Source: JARRNE01 sp963824085
Lineage (GTDB): Bacteria > Pseudomonadota > Gammaproteobacteria > Chromatiales > Chromatiaceae
Assembly (NCBI GenBank): GCA_963824085.1
Contig: CAWGNT010000009.1
Coordinates: 62,001-126,000, forward strand
Reading direction: 5' to 3'
Length of the DNA stretch: 64,000 bases
The notes beneath the pieces were generated by a model. It saw nothing but the letters and a program-made list of their open reading frames with translations, was not told the DNA's origin and searched no databases. Position numbers and translations under genes: made by a program. Positions 20,001 through 28,074 of the stretch are shown here, piece after piece. The stretch's first letter is position 1. The number at the start of each line of letters is the position of its first letter.

Positions 20001-20819
20001 TCAGCGGTGGCGGAAGAACTTGTGCCCTTCGAAGCTCAAGACCGCACCGTCCGGAAGGATCTCGTCGACGCCAATCCCCTCCCTGGTGCGCTCCCCCTCG
20101 CGCGTCTTGAGCGAGTTGATGCCGACAAAACGCTTGGCAGGATCCTTGTCATAGACGTGCACGGTCATGAAAAACGCGGGGAGGCGCCCCTCGACGTCCG
20201 GGGGCAGCCGAAGGTCCTCCGGTTTCATCTGGGCCTTGTGCTGCGCCGGCGCCTTTGCCTTCGCCGATTGCACCCCCGCCTGCTCCAGCCGTATCTGCTC
20301 CTTGAATGCCTCGACATCCGCCCGGATGTCGGCCGGAACTGGCGGCAGCGTCGGACGCGGCGGAATCAAAGGCGCGGCCCGGGCAGGTTTCGGCGGTTCA
20401 GTCGCGACCTGCGTGGGCTCCTTCGCCGCGGTGGTCGTAGTCCCCGACTGGGAAGCAGCGGGTTGTTGCACCGAGGTACTGCCGACGGCAGGCGACTCGA
20501 CTGGCGCCTGTGGGACAGTGGCGGGCTGGGGCGCCTGCGACGTCGCAGCAGGCTTTGCAGACGCGCCTTCCCGCGCCGCTTGCGCCACCGGGCCTTTGGC
20601 CGGAGGCGCCTCACCGACCGGTACCAGGGGCTGCCCACGCAGCGCGGCGTAGAGTGCGATCACCACCGCCAGGGATGCCAGCGTCACGGCTGCAAGGCCC
20701 CAAGGGGTGGCCCGGACGGCTTGCGGCTCGTTCGGTACGAGGTTGGCGTCCAGGGTCGGAACCTGACCGAGCTCCCTTTCCTGCTGGGATTTCTTGAGCG
20801 CTTCCAGGATGTAGGACAT
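20001..20819 (-). CDS. gspB: GspB-like type II secretion assembly protein
   Basis: Partner of the ExeA/GspA ATPase, thought to help insert the secretin through the peptidoglycan. I start it at ATG 20819 (MSYILEALKKSQQEREL, the conserved family start), dropping 17 upstream codons; length 272 aa. Residues 1-30 are cytoplasmic, one membrane helix follows (about 35-55, AAVTLASLAVVIALYAAL), then a long Pro/Ala/Thr-rich linker (60-160). The C-terminal T2SSB domain holds VHVYDKDPAKRFVGINS and GAVLSFEGHKF. It lies seven bases after the ExeA-like gene. No other gsp genes are in view. Confidence 0.88.
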   Translation of the reverse strand: MSYILEALKKSQQERELGQVPTLDANLVPNEPQAVRATPWGLAAVTLASLAVVIALYAALRGQPLVPVGEAPPAKGPVAQAAREGASAKPAATSQAPQPATVPQAPVESPAVGSTSVQQPAASQSGTTTTAAKEPTQVATEPPKPARAAPLIPPRPTLPPVPADIRADVEAFKEQIRLEQAGVQSAKAKAPAQHKAQMKPEDLRLPPDVEGRLPAFFMTVHVYDKDPAKRFVGINSLKTREGERTREGIGVDEILPDGAVLSFEGHKFFRHR

Positions 20820-20826
20820 GTTCGGG

Positions 20827-22593
20827 TCAGGACGCCTTCGATAGCCGCGGGATGCCGGGCATCGCCACAATATTGTTTAGATGCATCAGGGTCTTGGGTC
20901 CGGCGACACCGTCGGGGACGAGTCCGTGCGCGCTCTGAAACTGCCGTACGGCAGCGGCGAGCGTCTCATCGAAGACGCCTGAACCGGAATCTGGCAGCGG
21001 CCTATCCGGGAGCTGAGAGAGGAGCTTGCGCAACCAACGGACGGCCTCACCGGACGAGCCGGGACCGATCACGCTCGTCCCGACTGGAGGGGGCTGCCAG
21101 ATCACCAGATACTGTCCCGTCCAATGGTCCGCTATACGCGCGGTGGGTTGCCGCTCGCTGCCGTCCCCGAGGTCGAACGTCACGGAATCCGCGTCCATGC
21201 CGCTGACCGCCGCAAAGCCCTCGTTACCGTCGTCATCATGCAGACGGATCACCGCAGGCCGATCAAACTCCGCCAGGCTCGACCAGGTCCCTCGGTCTCT
21301 CGCGCAGCGCAGACCGAAGGTGGAGAGGCGCGCGCAGGGATCCCCGGGGCCAAGCTCCTTGAGCTCGATCCCCCAGCGGCGAAGTACGCGCTCAAGCGCC
21401 GTGGACTGGTCCCCCATGAGCCGCTTCAGATCGAGGGGCGGCGACTCGCTCTCGGGCTTGTCCAGGCGTGCCAGGGCAGCCCGCGGTGCCGTGTCATCGG
21501 CTGCCCGGGCCGGTTCCGGCGGGACCTGAGCAGAATGTCCCTGGTCCTGCGAGGACGCCGGCTTGCCCCCGGGCTGCGCCGCGACCGGGGTTGGGGAAGA
21601 GGGTGTTTCGGCAGAGGACTCCGACCTGCCGGGCTGAGGCAGCCAGCGCGCCAACAAGGCAGGCGCGGACCCCGGCCACTGCACCGGGAGGCGGTCCCGG
21701 AAATGCCATCCGGCGGCAATGGCAAGCACCAGGGAAGCGGCCATTCCGGCCGCAATCGGCCAGCCGCGCGCGCGTACCGCCGGCGCCGGCGGGCGAACCT
21801 CGCGCGCGGCCCGCGCCACGATCTTCTTGGTGACCAGGGGGCTTCGGGTGACGCAAGCACCGAGGAGCGCACGGTCGCACAGGATGTTGATAAGGCGCGG
21901 GACGCCGCCTGAGAAGCGGTGAACCCGCCGCAGCGCCGCCCGGGTAAACAGGCCCCGCTCCACGCCGGCGACAGCCAGGCGGTGGCGAATATACTCCGTC
22001 GTCTCCTGCGCGCTGAAGGGTCTCAGGTGGTAACGCGCCGTGATGCGCTGGTTGAGCTGCCGCAGGCCTTCGCGCCGCAGCAGCGTATGCAGCTCGGGCT
22101 GGCCCACCAGAAAAATCTGGAGCAGCTTGTGCTTGGTGGTCTCCAGATTGGTGAGTAATCGGATCTGCTCCAGGACCCTGGGGCGCAAATTCTGCGCCTC
22201 ATCGATCATGAGCAGGGGCCGCCGGCCGTTGGCGTGGGCCTCGAGCAGATAGACGTTGAGCCGATCGACGAGCCGCTTGACCGTGCGGTCGCCCTCGGGG
22301 ACGGGAATCCGCAGCTCGTCGCACACCGCACGCAGCAGCTCGGTGACCGTCATGGCAGGATTAAGGATGAGCGCCACGTCGACGCCCTCCGGGAGCTGCT
22401 CCAGAAAGGCCCGGCACACGGTGGTCTTCCCTGTACCGACCTCGCCGGTCAGGAGGACAAACCCCCCGCTCTCTCCCGCACCGTAGAGTAGATGTGCCAA
22501 CGCCTCCCGATGCTGCTCGCTGAGAAACAGATACTGGGGGTCCGGCGTGATGGAGAAGCTCGGCTCTTTGAGCCCGAAGTATTTGGAATACAC
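20827..22593 (-). CDS. gspA: ExeA/GspA-type AAA ATPase with peptidoglycan-binding domain
   Basis: Inner-membrane ATPase of 588 aa with a GTG start (VYSKYFGLKEPSFSITPDP, typical for the family). The N-terminal AAA domain shows Walker A GEVGTGKTT (about 50-58) and Walker B LLMIDEAQNL (about 127-136). One membrane helix lies near 280-298. A proline-rich periplasmic stretch follows, ending in a PG_binding_1 domain (about 505-575: VRWLRKLLSQLPDR, VFDETLAAAVRQFQSAHGL, GVAGPKTLMHL). In Aeromonas the ExeAB pair reorganises peptidoglycan for secretin assembly. Coupling to gspB supports the same role here. An MSHA-type MshM is a weaker alternative. Confidence 0.88.
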   Translation of the reverse strand: MYSKYFGLKEPSFSITPDPQYLFLSEQHREALAHLLYGAGESGGFVLLTGEVGTGKTTVCRAFLEQLPEGVDVALILNPAMTVTELLRAVCDELRIPVPEGDRTVKRLVDRLNVYLLEAHANGRRPLLMIDEAQNLRPRVLEQIRLLTNLETTKHKLLQIFLVGQPELHTLLRREGLRQLNQRITARYHLRPFSAQETTEYIRHRLAVAGVERGLFTRAALRRVHRFSGGVPRLINILCDRALLGACVTRSPLVTKKIVARAAREVRPPAPAVRARGWPIAAGMAASLVLAIAAGWHFRDRLPVQWPGSAPALLARWLPQPGRSESSAETPSSPTPVAAQPGGKPASSQDQGHSAQVPPEPARAADDTAPRAALARLDKPESESPPLDLKRLMGDQSTALERVLRRWGIELKELGPGDPCARLSTFGLRCARDRGTWSSLAEFDRPAVIRLHDDDGNEGFAAVSGMDADSVTFDLGDGSERQPTARIADHWTGQYLVIWQPPPVGTSVIGPGSSGEAVRWLRKLLSQLPDRPLPDSGSGVFDETLAAAVRQFQSAHGLVPDGVAGPKTLMHLNNIVAMPGIPRLSKAS

Positions 22594-22608
22594 GGTATGT
22601 GGCTGCGG

Positions 22609-22628
22609 CGACCTCCCTTTCGGGAGGT
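22609..22628 (-). promoter_or_regulatory. Perfect hairpin in the gspA leader containing a ribosome-site-like run
   Basis: GACCTCCC and GGGAGGTC flank a four-base loop about 16 bases before the GTG start of the ExeA-like gene. One arm, GGGAGGT, resembles a strong Shine-Dalgarno sequence, so the hairpin could hide or misplace ribosome binding. The spacing to the GTG (about 17 bases) is too long for normal use, so the role is unclear. Confidence 0.35.
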
Positions 22629-22810
22629 CCGGCGCGACAATCTGACGGCGGAGCGGAGGCAGCCAAAGGTGCCGTTAGCCCCTGCCACGTAAGTGGAAAA
22701 GGCTATGCGCCGTCGGCCTCCGCCGTCAAGCCGATTGCGCGTAGTGCGTCCCGGGCGAGGCGCCGCAGAGGGCCTCGCCTGCGACTGAAGCTTCCGCTGA
22801 GCCGGCAGCC

Positions 22811-23392
22811 TCAGGCGAGGTCGCCGGCGAGCGAGTCCCTGACGGGTCCGGTGAGGCTCACCTGCTGGGCGTACTCCGGGTGGTCCGTACCAACCTCGAC
22901 CGCCGCTCCGCCCTTGACCGCTGCGACCATCTCCGGACTGAGCTCGAAGCGCAGGAAGTGCACCGACGAGGTCTTGGTCTCATCCTCGCGCTCCAGGTCC
23001 TCGTCGGCGATGGCCCCCACCTTGTCGAAGCCCGCAACGCGCACCCAGACCCTGTCTTCGATGCCGATGAGGCGGGAGAGGGCCTCACGGCGCTCGTCGG
23101 CATCCTCATACTCGACCATGAATGTCGCCTTCCAGTTACTCCCGTCCGGGATCAGAGGATTGTAAGCATCGAGCTCCTCCTGGATGCCCGCCGCCTCGAA
23201 AATGCGCTCGGCCCGCAGCATCTCCTGTACCTGATACTGCATCGTCAGGCGATCTTCGAAGTAGAGGGTGATATGGGGTCCCAGCGCGACCTGGCGTGTC
23301 TTCTTGTGCGCCATCACTCGATTCCGAAACTCGCTGCGCAGCTCGGCATATTTTTCCAGGCTGTAAAGATCGTCTCTCGTCAGATGCTGCAT
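22811..23392 (-). CDS. DUF3501 family protein
   Basis: A 193-aa soluble protein with the DUF3501 pattern: MQHLTRDDLYSLEKYAELR, VALGPHITLYFEDRLTMQYQ and MLRAERIFEAAGIQEELDAYN. The function is not established. From general knowledge the family is often next to rubrerythrin-like and iron-sulfur/oxidoreductase genes, hinting at a redox or oxygen-protection role; no such partner is adjacent here. It is monocistronic-looking, with 188 bases to the CinA-like gene upstream and 217 to the gspA-like gene downstream. No signal peptide or membrane helix is visible. Confidence 0.8.
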   Translation of the reverse strand: MQHLTRDDLYSLEKYAELRSEFRNRVMAHKKTRQVALGPHITLYFEDRLTMQYQVQEMLRAERIFEAAGIQEELDAYNPLIPDGSNWKATFMVEYEDADERREALSRLIGIEDRVWVRVAGFDKVGAIADEDLEREDETKTSSVHFLRFELSPEMVAAVKGGAAVEVGTDHPEYAQQVSLTGPVRDSLAGDLA

Positions 23393-23580
23393 GTGCGTCT
23401 CCTAACGGTCAGTGGGTATCGGACTGGCTCGTCCTACCGCATCCTAGCCTTCATAGTAGGGGCGGCACACGGAAGGCTCCAATGCTCCTTTCAGATCGGG
23501 CCGATCGTCTGCGCCTATCGGCCCCCGGATGGCAACCAAGCGCTTGGGGCACGCCGGCGCCAAAGAGACCGGGGGAAGGG

Positions 23581-24348
23581 TCAAGCGCCGCCTGGCGTGG
23601 GAGTGGTGAACTCAATCTGTTCACGGGCAAGCTCGGAGCGCAGCGCCTCGAATGCGCGGTCGATCCCCTCGCGCCCACGAATGCCGAGCAAGATGTGCGG
23701 GTCTTTCCCGAGGTGGGGCAGGCTGAACAGCTTGTGCTCGGGAAAGCGATCGCCGAAGCGCTGCATCAGGGGAATGAGCCGGCTCTCGGCAACTCCCCGC
23801 ACCTGCACCGCCAACTCCATCTGGGGCGGCGCGATGGTTGGGAAGCTCGTGTCGAGCACCCACTGCCCCATCGGCCAGGCCATCTCGGGGAACCCGGGCA
23901 AGAAGAAATGCTGCCCGACGCTGAATCCGGGAATCTGGTTGTAGGGATTCGGGATCAACGAGCAACCCTGCGGCAGCTCGGCCATCAGGATACGGCTGGG
24001 GTAAGCGGCGTCGGCACCGAAGCGCCCTTCGATGAGCGCCACGGCCTCTGGATGCAACGCGAGCGGCACGCCGCTCGCCGCCGCCGCGCAAGCGCGCGTG
24101 TGATCATCCGGGGTGGCCCCGATCCCGCCGCACACGAACGCGGGGGCCGGACGAGACATGGAAAACCGCAGATGGTCCGTCAGGACCGGTGGATCATCGG
24201 GCAGCACCCAATGCCACGCGAGAAAGTGCCCGCGCTCGCCGAGCAGGGCCTTGAAATGGGCGAGGTGGCGATCGATGCGCCGGCCGTTCAGCACCTCGTC
24301 TCCGACGACGATCAGTCCGAACGCAACCGGCTCTTTACCACGAGACAT
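23581..24348 (-). CDS. Molybdopterin-binding CinA/MoaB-like protein
   Basis: A 255-aa protein of the MoCF_biosynth fold (competence/damage-inducible protein A type, without the C-terminal amidase of full CinA). Visible are FGLIVVGDEVLNGRRIDRHL at the start, FVCGGIGATPDDHTRACAAA and MAELPQGCSLIPNPYNQIPGF. Relatives bind molybdopterin or hydrolyse a pyridine nucleotide derivative; the short form here is poorly characterised. The ATG lies 41 bases from the duplicated target site of the IS4 element, so the insertion replaced the DNA just upstream and may affect its promoter. Confidence 0.82.
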   Translation of the reverse strand: MSRGKEPVAFGLIVVGDEVLNGRRIDRHLAHFKALLGERGHFLAWHWVLPDDPPVLTDHLRFSMSRPAPAFVCGGIGATPDDHTRACAAAASGVPLALHPEAVALIEGRFGADAAYPSRILMAELPQGCSLIPNPYNQIPGFSVGQHFFLPGFPEMAWPMGQWVLDTSFPTIAPPQMELAVQVRGVAESRLIPLMQRFGDRFPEHKLFSLPHLGKDPHILLGIRGREGIDRAFEALRSELAREQIEFTTPTPGGA

Positions 24349-24388
24349 GGAGCGGTCCAGATCCTCACAATGGCTTCACGAAGTTATC

Positions 24389-24399
24389 GAGCCTGGCCC
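24389..24399. repeat. Target-site duplication, left copy
   Basis: GAGCCTGGCCC directly precedes the left end of the IS4-family element and is repeated exactly at 25960-25970 after the right end. An 11-base duplication fits the IS4 family. The boundary could be read one base differently. Confidence 0.85.
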
Positions 24400-25959
24400 G
24401 AATGGCACTAACTTAAGCGCAACTGGCTGATAAAATAGGGAAAGGCCTGCGGGGGTGGTACGGTGAAGTTACTCGAACCAACCCATCGACCGTGGAGCCG
24501 ACCATGAAGCATCCTAGCCAGAGTCCCAGCGCACAGCAACAACGACGCCTCCTTGCACAAGCGGGCAACGCCGAAGCCTATGGGTTCTTCAATCTGTTGA
24601 CTGGCCCGGAACTATTGGAGGATGTGGAAGAGCTCCTGCCCGAGCACCGCGAGCGGCTGTTTCCTCCGACCGAAACGCTTTCGATCTTCCTGGCACAGGT
24701 TCTCTCGGCGGACGGCAGCTGCCGACAAGCCGTGAACGACACGGCGGTCAAGCGGCTGGTAGCGGAAATGGAGGAGTGCAGCTCCAACACCGCCGCCTAC
24801 TGCAAAGCCCGCGCGCGTCTGCCACAGACGATGGTCTCGACACTGGCACTGCGCACGGCAGAGATCCTTGCCGAGGGCGTTGCCGACTGGTGGCTTTGGC
24901 GGGGTCGACGCGTTCGCTTGGCCGACGGAGCGACGGTGACGCTGGCCGACACCGAAGAGAACCAGCTCGCGTACCCCCAGCCGGCCAGTCAGCGCAAAGG
25001 GCTGGGTTTTCCGATGCTGCGGGTGGTAGCGCTGATGTGTTTGGCAAGCGGGGCGTTGCTCGATGCAGCAACTGGCCCCTGCGAGGGCAAGGGTAGCGAC
25101 GAGCAGACGCTGTTGCGCGGTATGCTCGATCGGCTCGCGCACGGCGACATTCTGCTCGGTGACTCCTTCTTCCCGACCTATTTCTTGCTTTGCGAGCTGC
25201 AGCGCCGCGGTGTCGACGGCCTGTTCGAGCAGTACGGGGCGCGCAAGCGCAGCACCGACTTTCGCACTGGCGAGCGCCTCGGGGTACGTGATCACCTCAT
25301 CGTTTGGAGCAAGCCCAAGAGGCCGGACTGGATGAGTCAAGAGGAGTACGACCAAGTCCCCGAGACACTCACGGTCCGCGAATTCCATGCCGGCGGCAAG
25401 ATCATGGTTACCACCTTCCTGTGCCCGAAGGACACGCCCAAGGGAATGCTCAAGGCGCTCTATCGCAACCGCTGGAACGTGGAGCTGGATCTGCGCAACA
25501 TCAAGACCACCCTCGGCATGGAGCACTTGCGGTGCAAGACCCCGGAGATGGCGCTCAAGGAGCTGTGGGTCTATCTGCTGGCCTACAACCTGATCCGTCT
25601 GCTGATGGCCCAAGCTGCCCTCCTTGCCGACCAGATCCCGCCTCAGCTCAGCTTCAACCATACGGTGCAGGTCTGGGTTTCCTGGCAACAGCGCGGTGGC
25701 GGGACCTATGATGGGGTATGCATCCGCCGGTTGCTCTTTCTGATCGCCAGACCACGGGTAGGACTGCGCTCCGGGCGCATCGAGCCGCGCGTGTTAAAGC
25801 GCCGCCCGAAAAAATATCCGTTGTTGACCAAACCCAGAGCGCAAGCACGCGAGGAAGTGCGCCTGAACGGTCACCCTGCAAAGCAACGCTGAGTCGCGTC
25901 AAATTCCATGGCTAACCTACTGATTTCACATCGCGGAAGCGCTTAAGTTAGTGCCATTC
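24400..25959 (+). mobile_element. Complete IS4-family insertion sequence, about 1.56 kb
   Basis: The ends are perfect 21-base inverted repeats (24400-24420 and 25939-25959, beginning GAATGGCACTAACTTAAGCG). An exact 11-base target duplication and a single full-length transposase gene make it structurally intact and recent. It sits in a truncated RAYT gene (25960-26117). Confidence 0.92.
24504..25892 (+). CDS. IS4-family DDE transposase
   Basis: Cut-and-paste transposase of 462 aa, intact. I start at ATG 24504 (MKHPSQSPSAQQ) behind GGAG; GTG 24492 in frame is an alternative. DDE catalytic residues are placed as in IS4: first Asp in VRLADGATVTLAD, second Asp in DILLGDSFFPTYFLL, and the Glu in the YRNRWNVELDLRNIKTTLGM block, which matches the family's Y-x2-R-x3-E signature. 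It fills nearly the whole element. Its own promoter should lie in the 80 bases after the left inverted repeat. Confidence 0.93.
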   Translation: MKHPSQSPSAQQQRRLLAQAGNAEAYGFFNLLTGPELLEDVEELLPEHRERLFPPTETLSIFLAQVLSADGSCRQAVNDTAVKRLVAEMEECSSNTAAYCKARARLPQTMVSTLALRTAEILAEGVADWWLWRGRRVRLADGATVTLADTEENQLAYPQPASQRKGLGFPMLRVVALMCLASGALLDAATGPCEGKGSDEQTLLRGMLDRLAHGDILLGDSFFPTYFLLCELQRRGVDGLFEQYGARKRSTDFRTGERLGVRDHLIVWSKPKRPDWMSQEEYDQVPETLTVREFHAGGKIMVTTFLCPKDTPKGMLKALYRNRWNVELDLRNIKTTLGMEHLRCKTPEMALKELWVYLLAYNLIRLLMAQAALLADQIPPQLSFNHTVQVWVSWQQRGGGTYDGVCIRRLLFLIARPRVGLRSGRIEPRVLKRRPKKYPLLTKPRAQAREEVRLNGHPAKQR

Positions 25960-26117
25960 GAGCCTGGCCCCATTTTTCGCTCCTCTCGCCGCGTGCGCCG
26001 CACTGAATCCCCCAGCGCATCGATATGCTGCACCACCAGATCCGACCGCCGTTCGAGTAGATTGATGGTGAAGAGATAGGTTCCGCCCGGGACCCGAGAT
26101 CGTCGATAGTCTGGCAT
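25960..26117 (-). pseudogene. Truncated REP-associated tyrosine transposase (RAYT), N-terminal remnant
   Basis: The minus strand from ATG 26117 reads MPDYRRSRVPGGTYLFTINL, then LERRSDLVVQHIDALGDSVR, the typical first 45 residues of Y1 (IS200-like) RAYT proteins. The catalytic HUH and Tyr parts are absent. Joining across the IS4 element at its duplicated site gives only three more codons before a stop, so the gene was already truncated before the insertion. A REP-like element (26142-26275) lies upstream, the usual position for RAYT-associated repeats. Confidence 0.75.
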
Positions 26118-26141
26118 ACCGGCAGCTTAACCGGTTCCGTT

Positions 26142-26275
26142 GTAGGGCGGATGCCCCCGGGCGATCCACCAACCCCGGTCCATCGAGACGGCGGAACCTC
26201 CCGCAAATGCCGGAATGCCGATCCGGTGCCGTGCCTTCCGCCAATTGGCGGAACCGCTATCGCGTCCCGCCCTAC
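26142..26275 (-). repeat. REP/BIME-like element next to RAYT remnant
   Basis: The element is bounded by GTAGGGCGG (26142-26150) and its complement CCGCCCTAC (26267-26275), with an inner TTCCGCCAATTGGCGGAA palindrome. On the minus strand it reads CGATAGCGGTTCCGCC and later GGTGGATCGCCCGGGGG. The same blocks recur in shortened form on the plus strand at 26852-26933. This is the structure expected of RAYT-mobilised repeats. Confidence 0.7.
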
Positions 26276-26851
26276 GCGGGCTCCGAATCGATGCACGTAA
26301 CAAGACCTGACCGTTCCGTTTGACCCCGTTCCGTTCTTTCGCTCAGAGGGCGTTACCCCTCCTCCTCGCTAACCGTTGCGGCGTACCGGTCCTCATCACT
26401 CGCGACGCGGCCATTTGAGCCCCTCTTGTGACATTGGTGCCCATACTCGGGTACTGCTTTGCGCGATTCCCCAAGAGCCCTTGATCGTCGCTCGCCTGGT
26501 TGCTTGCCTGCCGTTGTGATACTCGATGCCGTCTGAGACCCCGGGGGGACGGTTGGTGCTCGTCGCTTGCGCACCGCCCGCATGGCCTGCGCCCGACCTG
26601 AAGGGATCGGCTCTCACCCAAAATACTTGCTTCTCGGGGCTATGTGTCGGATTCAGGGCAACACCCTTCACCTCGTATCACTCACTTATCTGACCTTCAG
26701 GCCACGCCTTCTGGTCATTACGCTTCCGAGCGGCTGACTAAGCCTTACTCGGGAGAGCTTCCCGCTTTCGCGGCTCTCTCACAGCGGGCAACCATTGCCA
26801 GGTCGCCCAGGTCTTTCGTCGTGCACTGCGAGACCCCTGCGAATCGAGGCC

Positions 26852-26933
26852 GCGGGCGCAATGCGATAGCAGTCCCGCCATCTCGTTGGGCGGCGCGGTG
26901 GCGGATCGCCCTGTGGGGGGGGATCTGCCCTAG
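26852..26933 (+). repeat. REP/BIME-like element, shorter inverted relative of 26142-26275
   Basis: It reads GGGCGCAATGCGATAGCAGT, then CCCGCC, TTGGGCGGCGCGG, GGCGGATCGCCC and GATCTGCCCTA. These blocks match, in order, the minus strand of 26142-26275. The two therefore face each other around roughly 0.6 kb. Confidence 0.6.
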
Positions 26934-27027
26934 GAGGGAACCAGGGCAGATTCGGAACGACGTTGCCTTGCTGCTTTCCTTGTGGCTCTGGCACGATAGG
27001 ACGCCCCACCACGCGGAGTGCGAGGCC

Positions 27028-27234
27028 ATGAAGTTCACTGTAACAATCGCTAGAGATGAAGATGGTGTCTGGGTAGCGGAGTGCCCCGCGATTCCTGGGT
27101 GCGTAAGCCAGGGGGCCTCAAAGGACGAAGCAATCGCCAATGTCGCCGAGGCCATCAAGCTCTGTTTGGAGGTACGCTCGGAGCAGGGGTTGCCCCTGAC
27201 CATCGAGACCCGTCAGATAGAGGTAGCCGCCTGA
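27028..27234 (+). CDS. hicB: HicB family antitoxin
   Basis: A 68-aa protein MKFTVTIARDEDGVWVAECP with CVSQGASKDEAIANVAEAIK, the partial RNase H-like HicB fold. It should bind and neutralise the HicA RNase encoded immediately downstream. There is no C-terminal DNA-binding extension, so it is a short HicB. The longer upstream frame runs through a REP element and is rejected; ATG 27028 is the family-typical start. The stop overlaps the hicA start (TGATG). The antitoxin-first order is a known variant. Confidence 0.88.
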   Translation: MKFTVTIARDEDGVWVAECPAIPGCVSQGASKDEAIANVAEAIKLCLEVRSEQGLPLTIETRQIEVAA

Positions 27235-27464
27235 TGCCTGTTCTGCCCGTGCTCAGCGGGCGCCAGGTGGTGCGGGTCTTCGAGAAGCTCGGCTGGACGG
27301 TGGCGCGACAGCGCGGCAGCCACATCATCCTCGTGAAGAAAGACCAGATCACCACGCTTTCCGTGCCAGATCACAAGGAGGTTGCGAGAGGAACGTTGCG
27401 CAGCCTGATTCGCGCGGCTGGGTTAACGCCAGATGCGTTTATCGCGGAGGCGGAGTCTCCGTAA
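27234..27464 (+). CDS. hicA: HicA family mRNA interferase toxin
   Basis: A 76-aa double-stranded-RNA-binding-fold toxin that cleaves mRNA. The sequence has LSGRQVVRVFEKLGWTVARQ, then RGSHIILVKK with the catalytic His in the G-S-H-x-I motif, and SVPDHKEVARGTLRSLIRAA. All key residues are present, so it looks functional. It is translationally coupled to hicB by a one-base overlap. The pair is next to REP elements and IS debris, a common setting for acquired toxin-antitoxin modules. Confidence 0.9.
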   Translation: MPVLPVLSGRQVVRVFEKLGWTVARQRGSHIILVKKDQITTLSVPDHKEVARGTLRSLIRAAGLTPDAFIAEAESP

Positions 27465-27656
27465 CCTGCGCATGAGGCGCGGTGTTAGCACGCGTAGCCA
27501 ATTGCGGCGACACGGGGTAGCGCGACAGCCTCAGAGCAACCTCTTGATTAGGTCTTGCTCCGTGCAGGGGTTTCGTGTGTTCCGCGCGGTCTGTTCCCAG
27601 ACTGAGGATCACGCTGTTCATACCGGGACTGGTGCTGGAACGCAAGCCCCCCCTCC

Positions 27657-27860
27657 TCAGGCCAGCGCCCGCCACAGCGGCGCCCCGGCCGCCGCGGCCC
27701 AGTCGTCCCCACCGGCGAGCAGCACCGCCAGCTCCTGGGGGGCCAGGACCTGCCCGGGTTGCCCCGTCGGCCAGTGCCGAAAACGCCCTTGGGACAGGCG
27801 CTTCTGACACAGCCAGAAGGCTTGGCCGTCATAGGCCAACAGCTTGAACGCGGTACCGGG
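27657..27860 (-). pseudogene. IS66-family TnpB (ORF2) C-terminal fragment
   Basis: The minus strand reads GTAFKLLAYDGQAFWLCQKR then LSQGRFRHWPTG and ends APLWRALA-stop, which matches the C-terminal third of the IS66 accessory protein TnpB. The N-terminal part is missing, replaced by the phd-like antitoxin gene in another frame at about 27860. No IS66 tnpA or tnpC is nearby, so this is a scrap of a former element. Confidence 0.6.
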
Positions 27861-28074
27861 GCGGGGGCGAGAATTCGTGCAGCCTCACCGGAAGGACACG
27901 CTCTAACATCACCAACGCCTGTTGCTGCGCCTGATGGTGCTCGTAGTCCTCGACCACAGCCCGTGCGCGGCCGTTTTGGGTAATGACCAGCGTAGATGGC
28001 TCGTCGCGGATCTTGTCCAGCAGCCGACTAGCATCCGCCTTGAGCTCGCTGAGGCTGATTATCGATTTTGTCAT
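27829..28074 (-). pseudogene. Phd/YefM-type antitoxin, C-terminally truncated
   Basis: From ATG 28074 the protein reads MTKSIISLSELKADASRLLD then KIRDEPSTLVITQNGRARAVVE, the DNA-binding N-terminal half of Phd/YefM antitoxins. After about residue 63 (QALVMLERVL) the sequence departs from the family and runs out of frame through IS66 tnpB DNA to a stop. The toxin-neutralising tail is thus missing, and no cognate RelE/Doc toxin follows. The remnant may still bind DNA. GTG/ATG at 28086 is an alternative start. Confidence 0.7.

Larger units (their letters stand above)
25971..27027. other. 1-kb stretch of RAYT remnant, REP-like elements and unexplained sequence
   Basis: Between the IS4 element and hicB lie the RAYT fragment, a REP-like element (26142-26275), about 570 bases with no recognisable gene (26276-26851), and a second REP-like element in opposite orientation (26852-26933). 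The middle block has open frames on both strands, but none with a ribosome site or familiar protein. Its composition is slightly less GC-rich than the genes around it. Confidence 0.55.

Noticed and set aside
22594..22810. Cyclic-di-GMP (GEMM) riboswitch before gspA
   Set aside because: Some GGGGCTAACGGCACC and AAAGGCT-like strings suggested it, but the ordered conserved core and its pairings were not present.
26644..27027. N-terminal extension of hicB through the REP element
   Set aside because: HicB proteins start near MKFTV; the extension is translated repeat and anonymous DNA.
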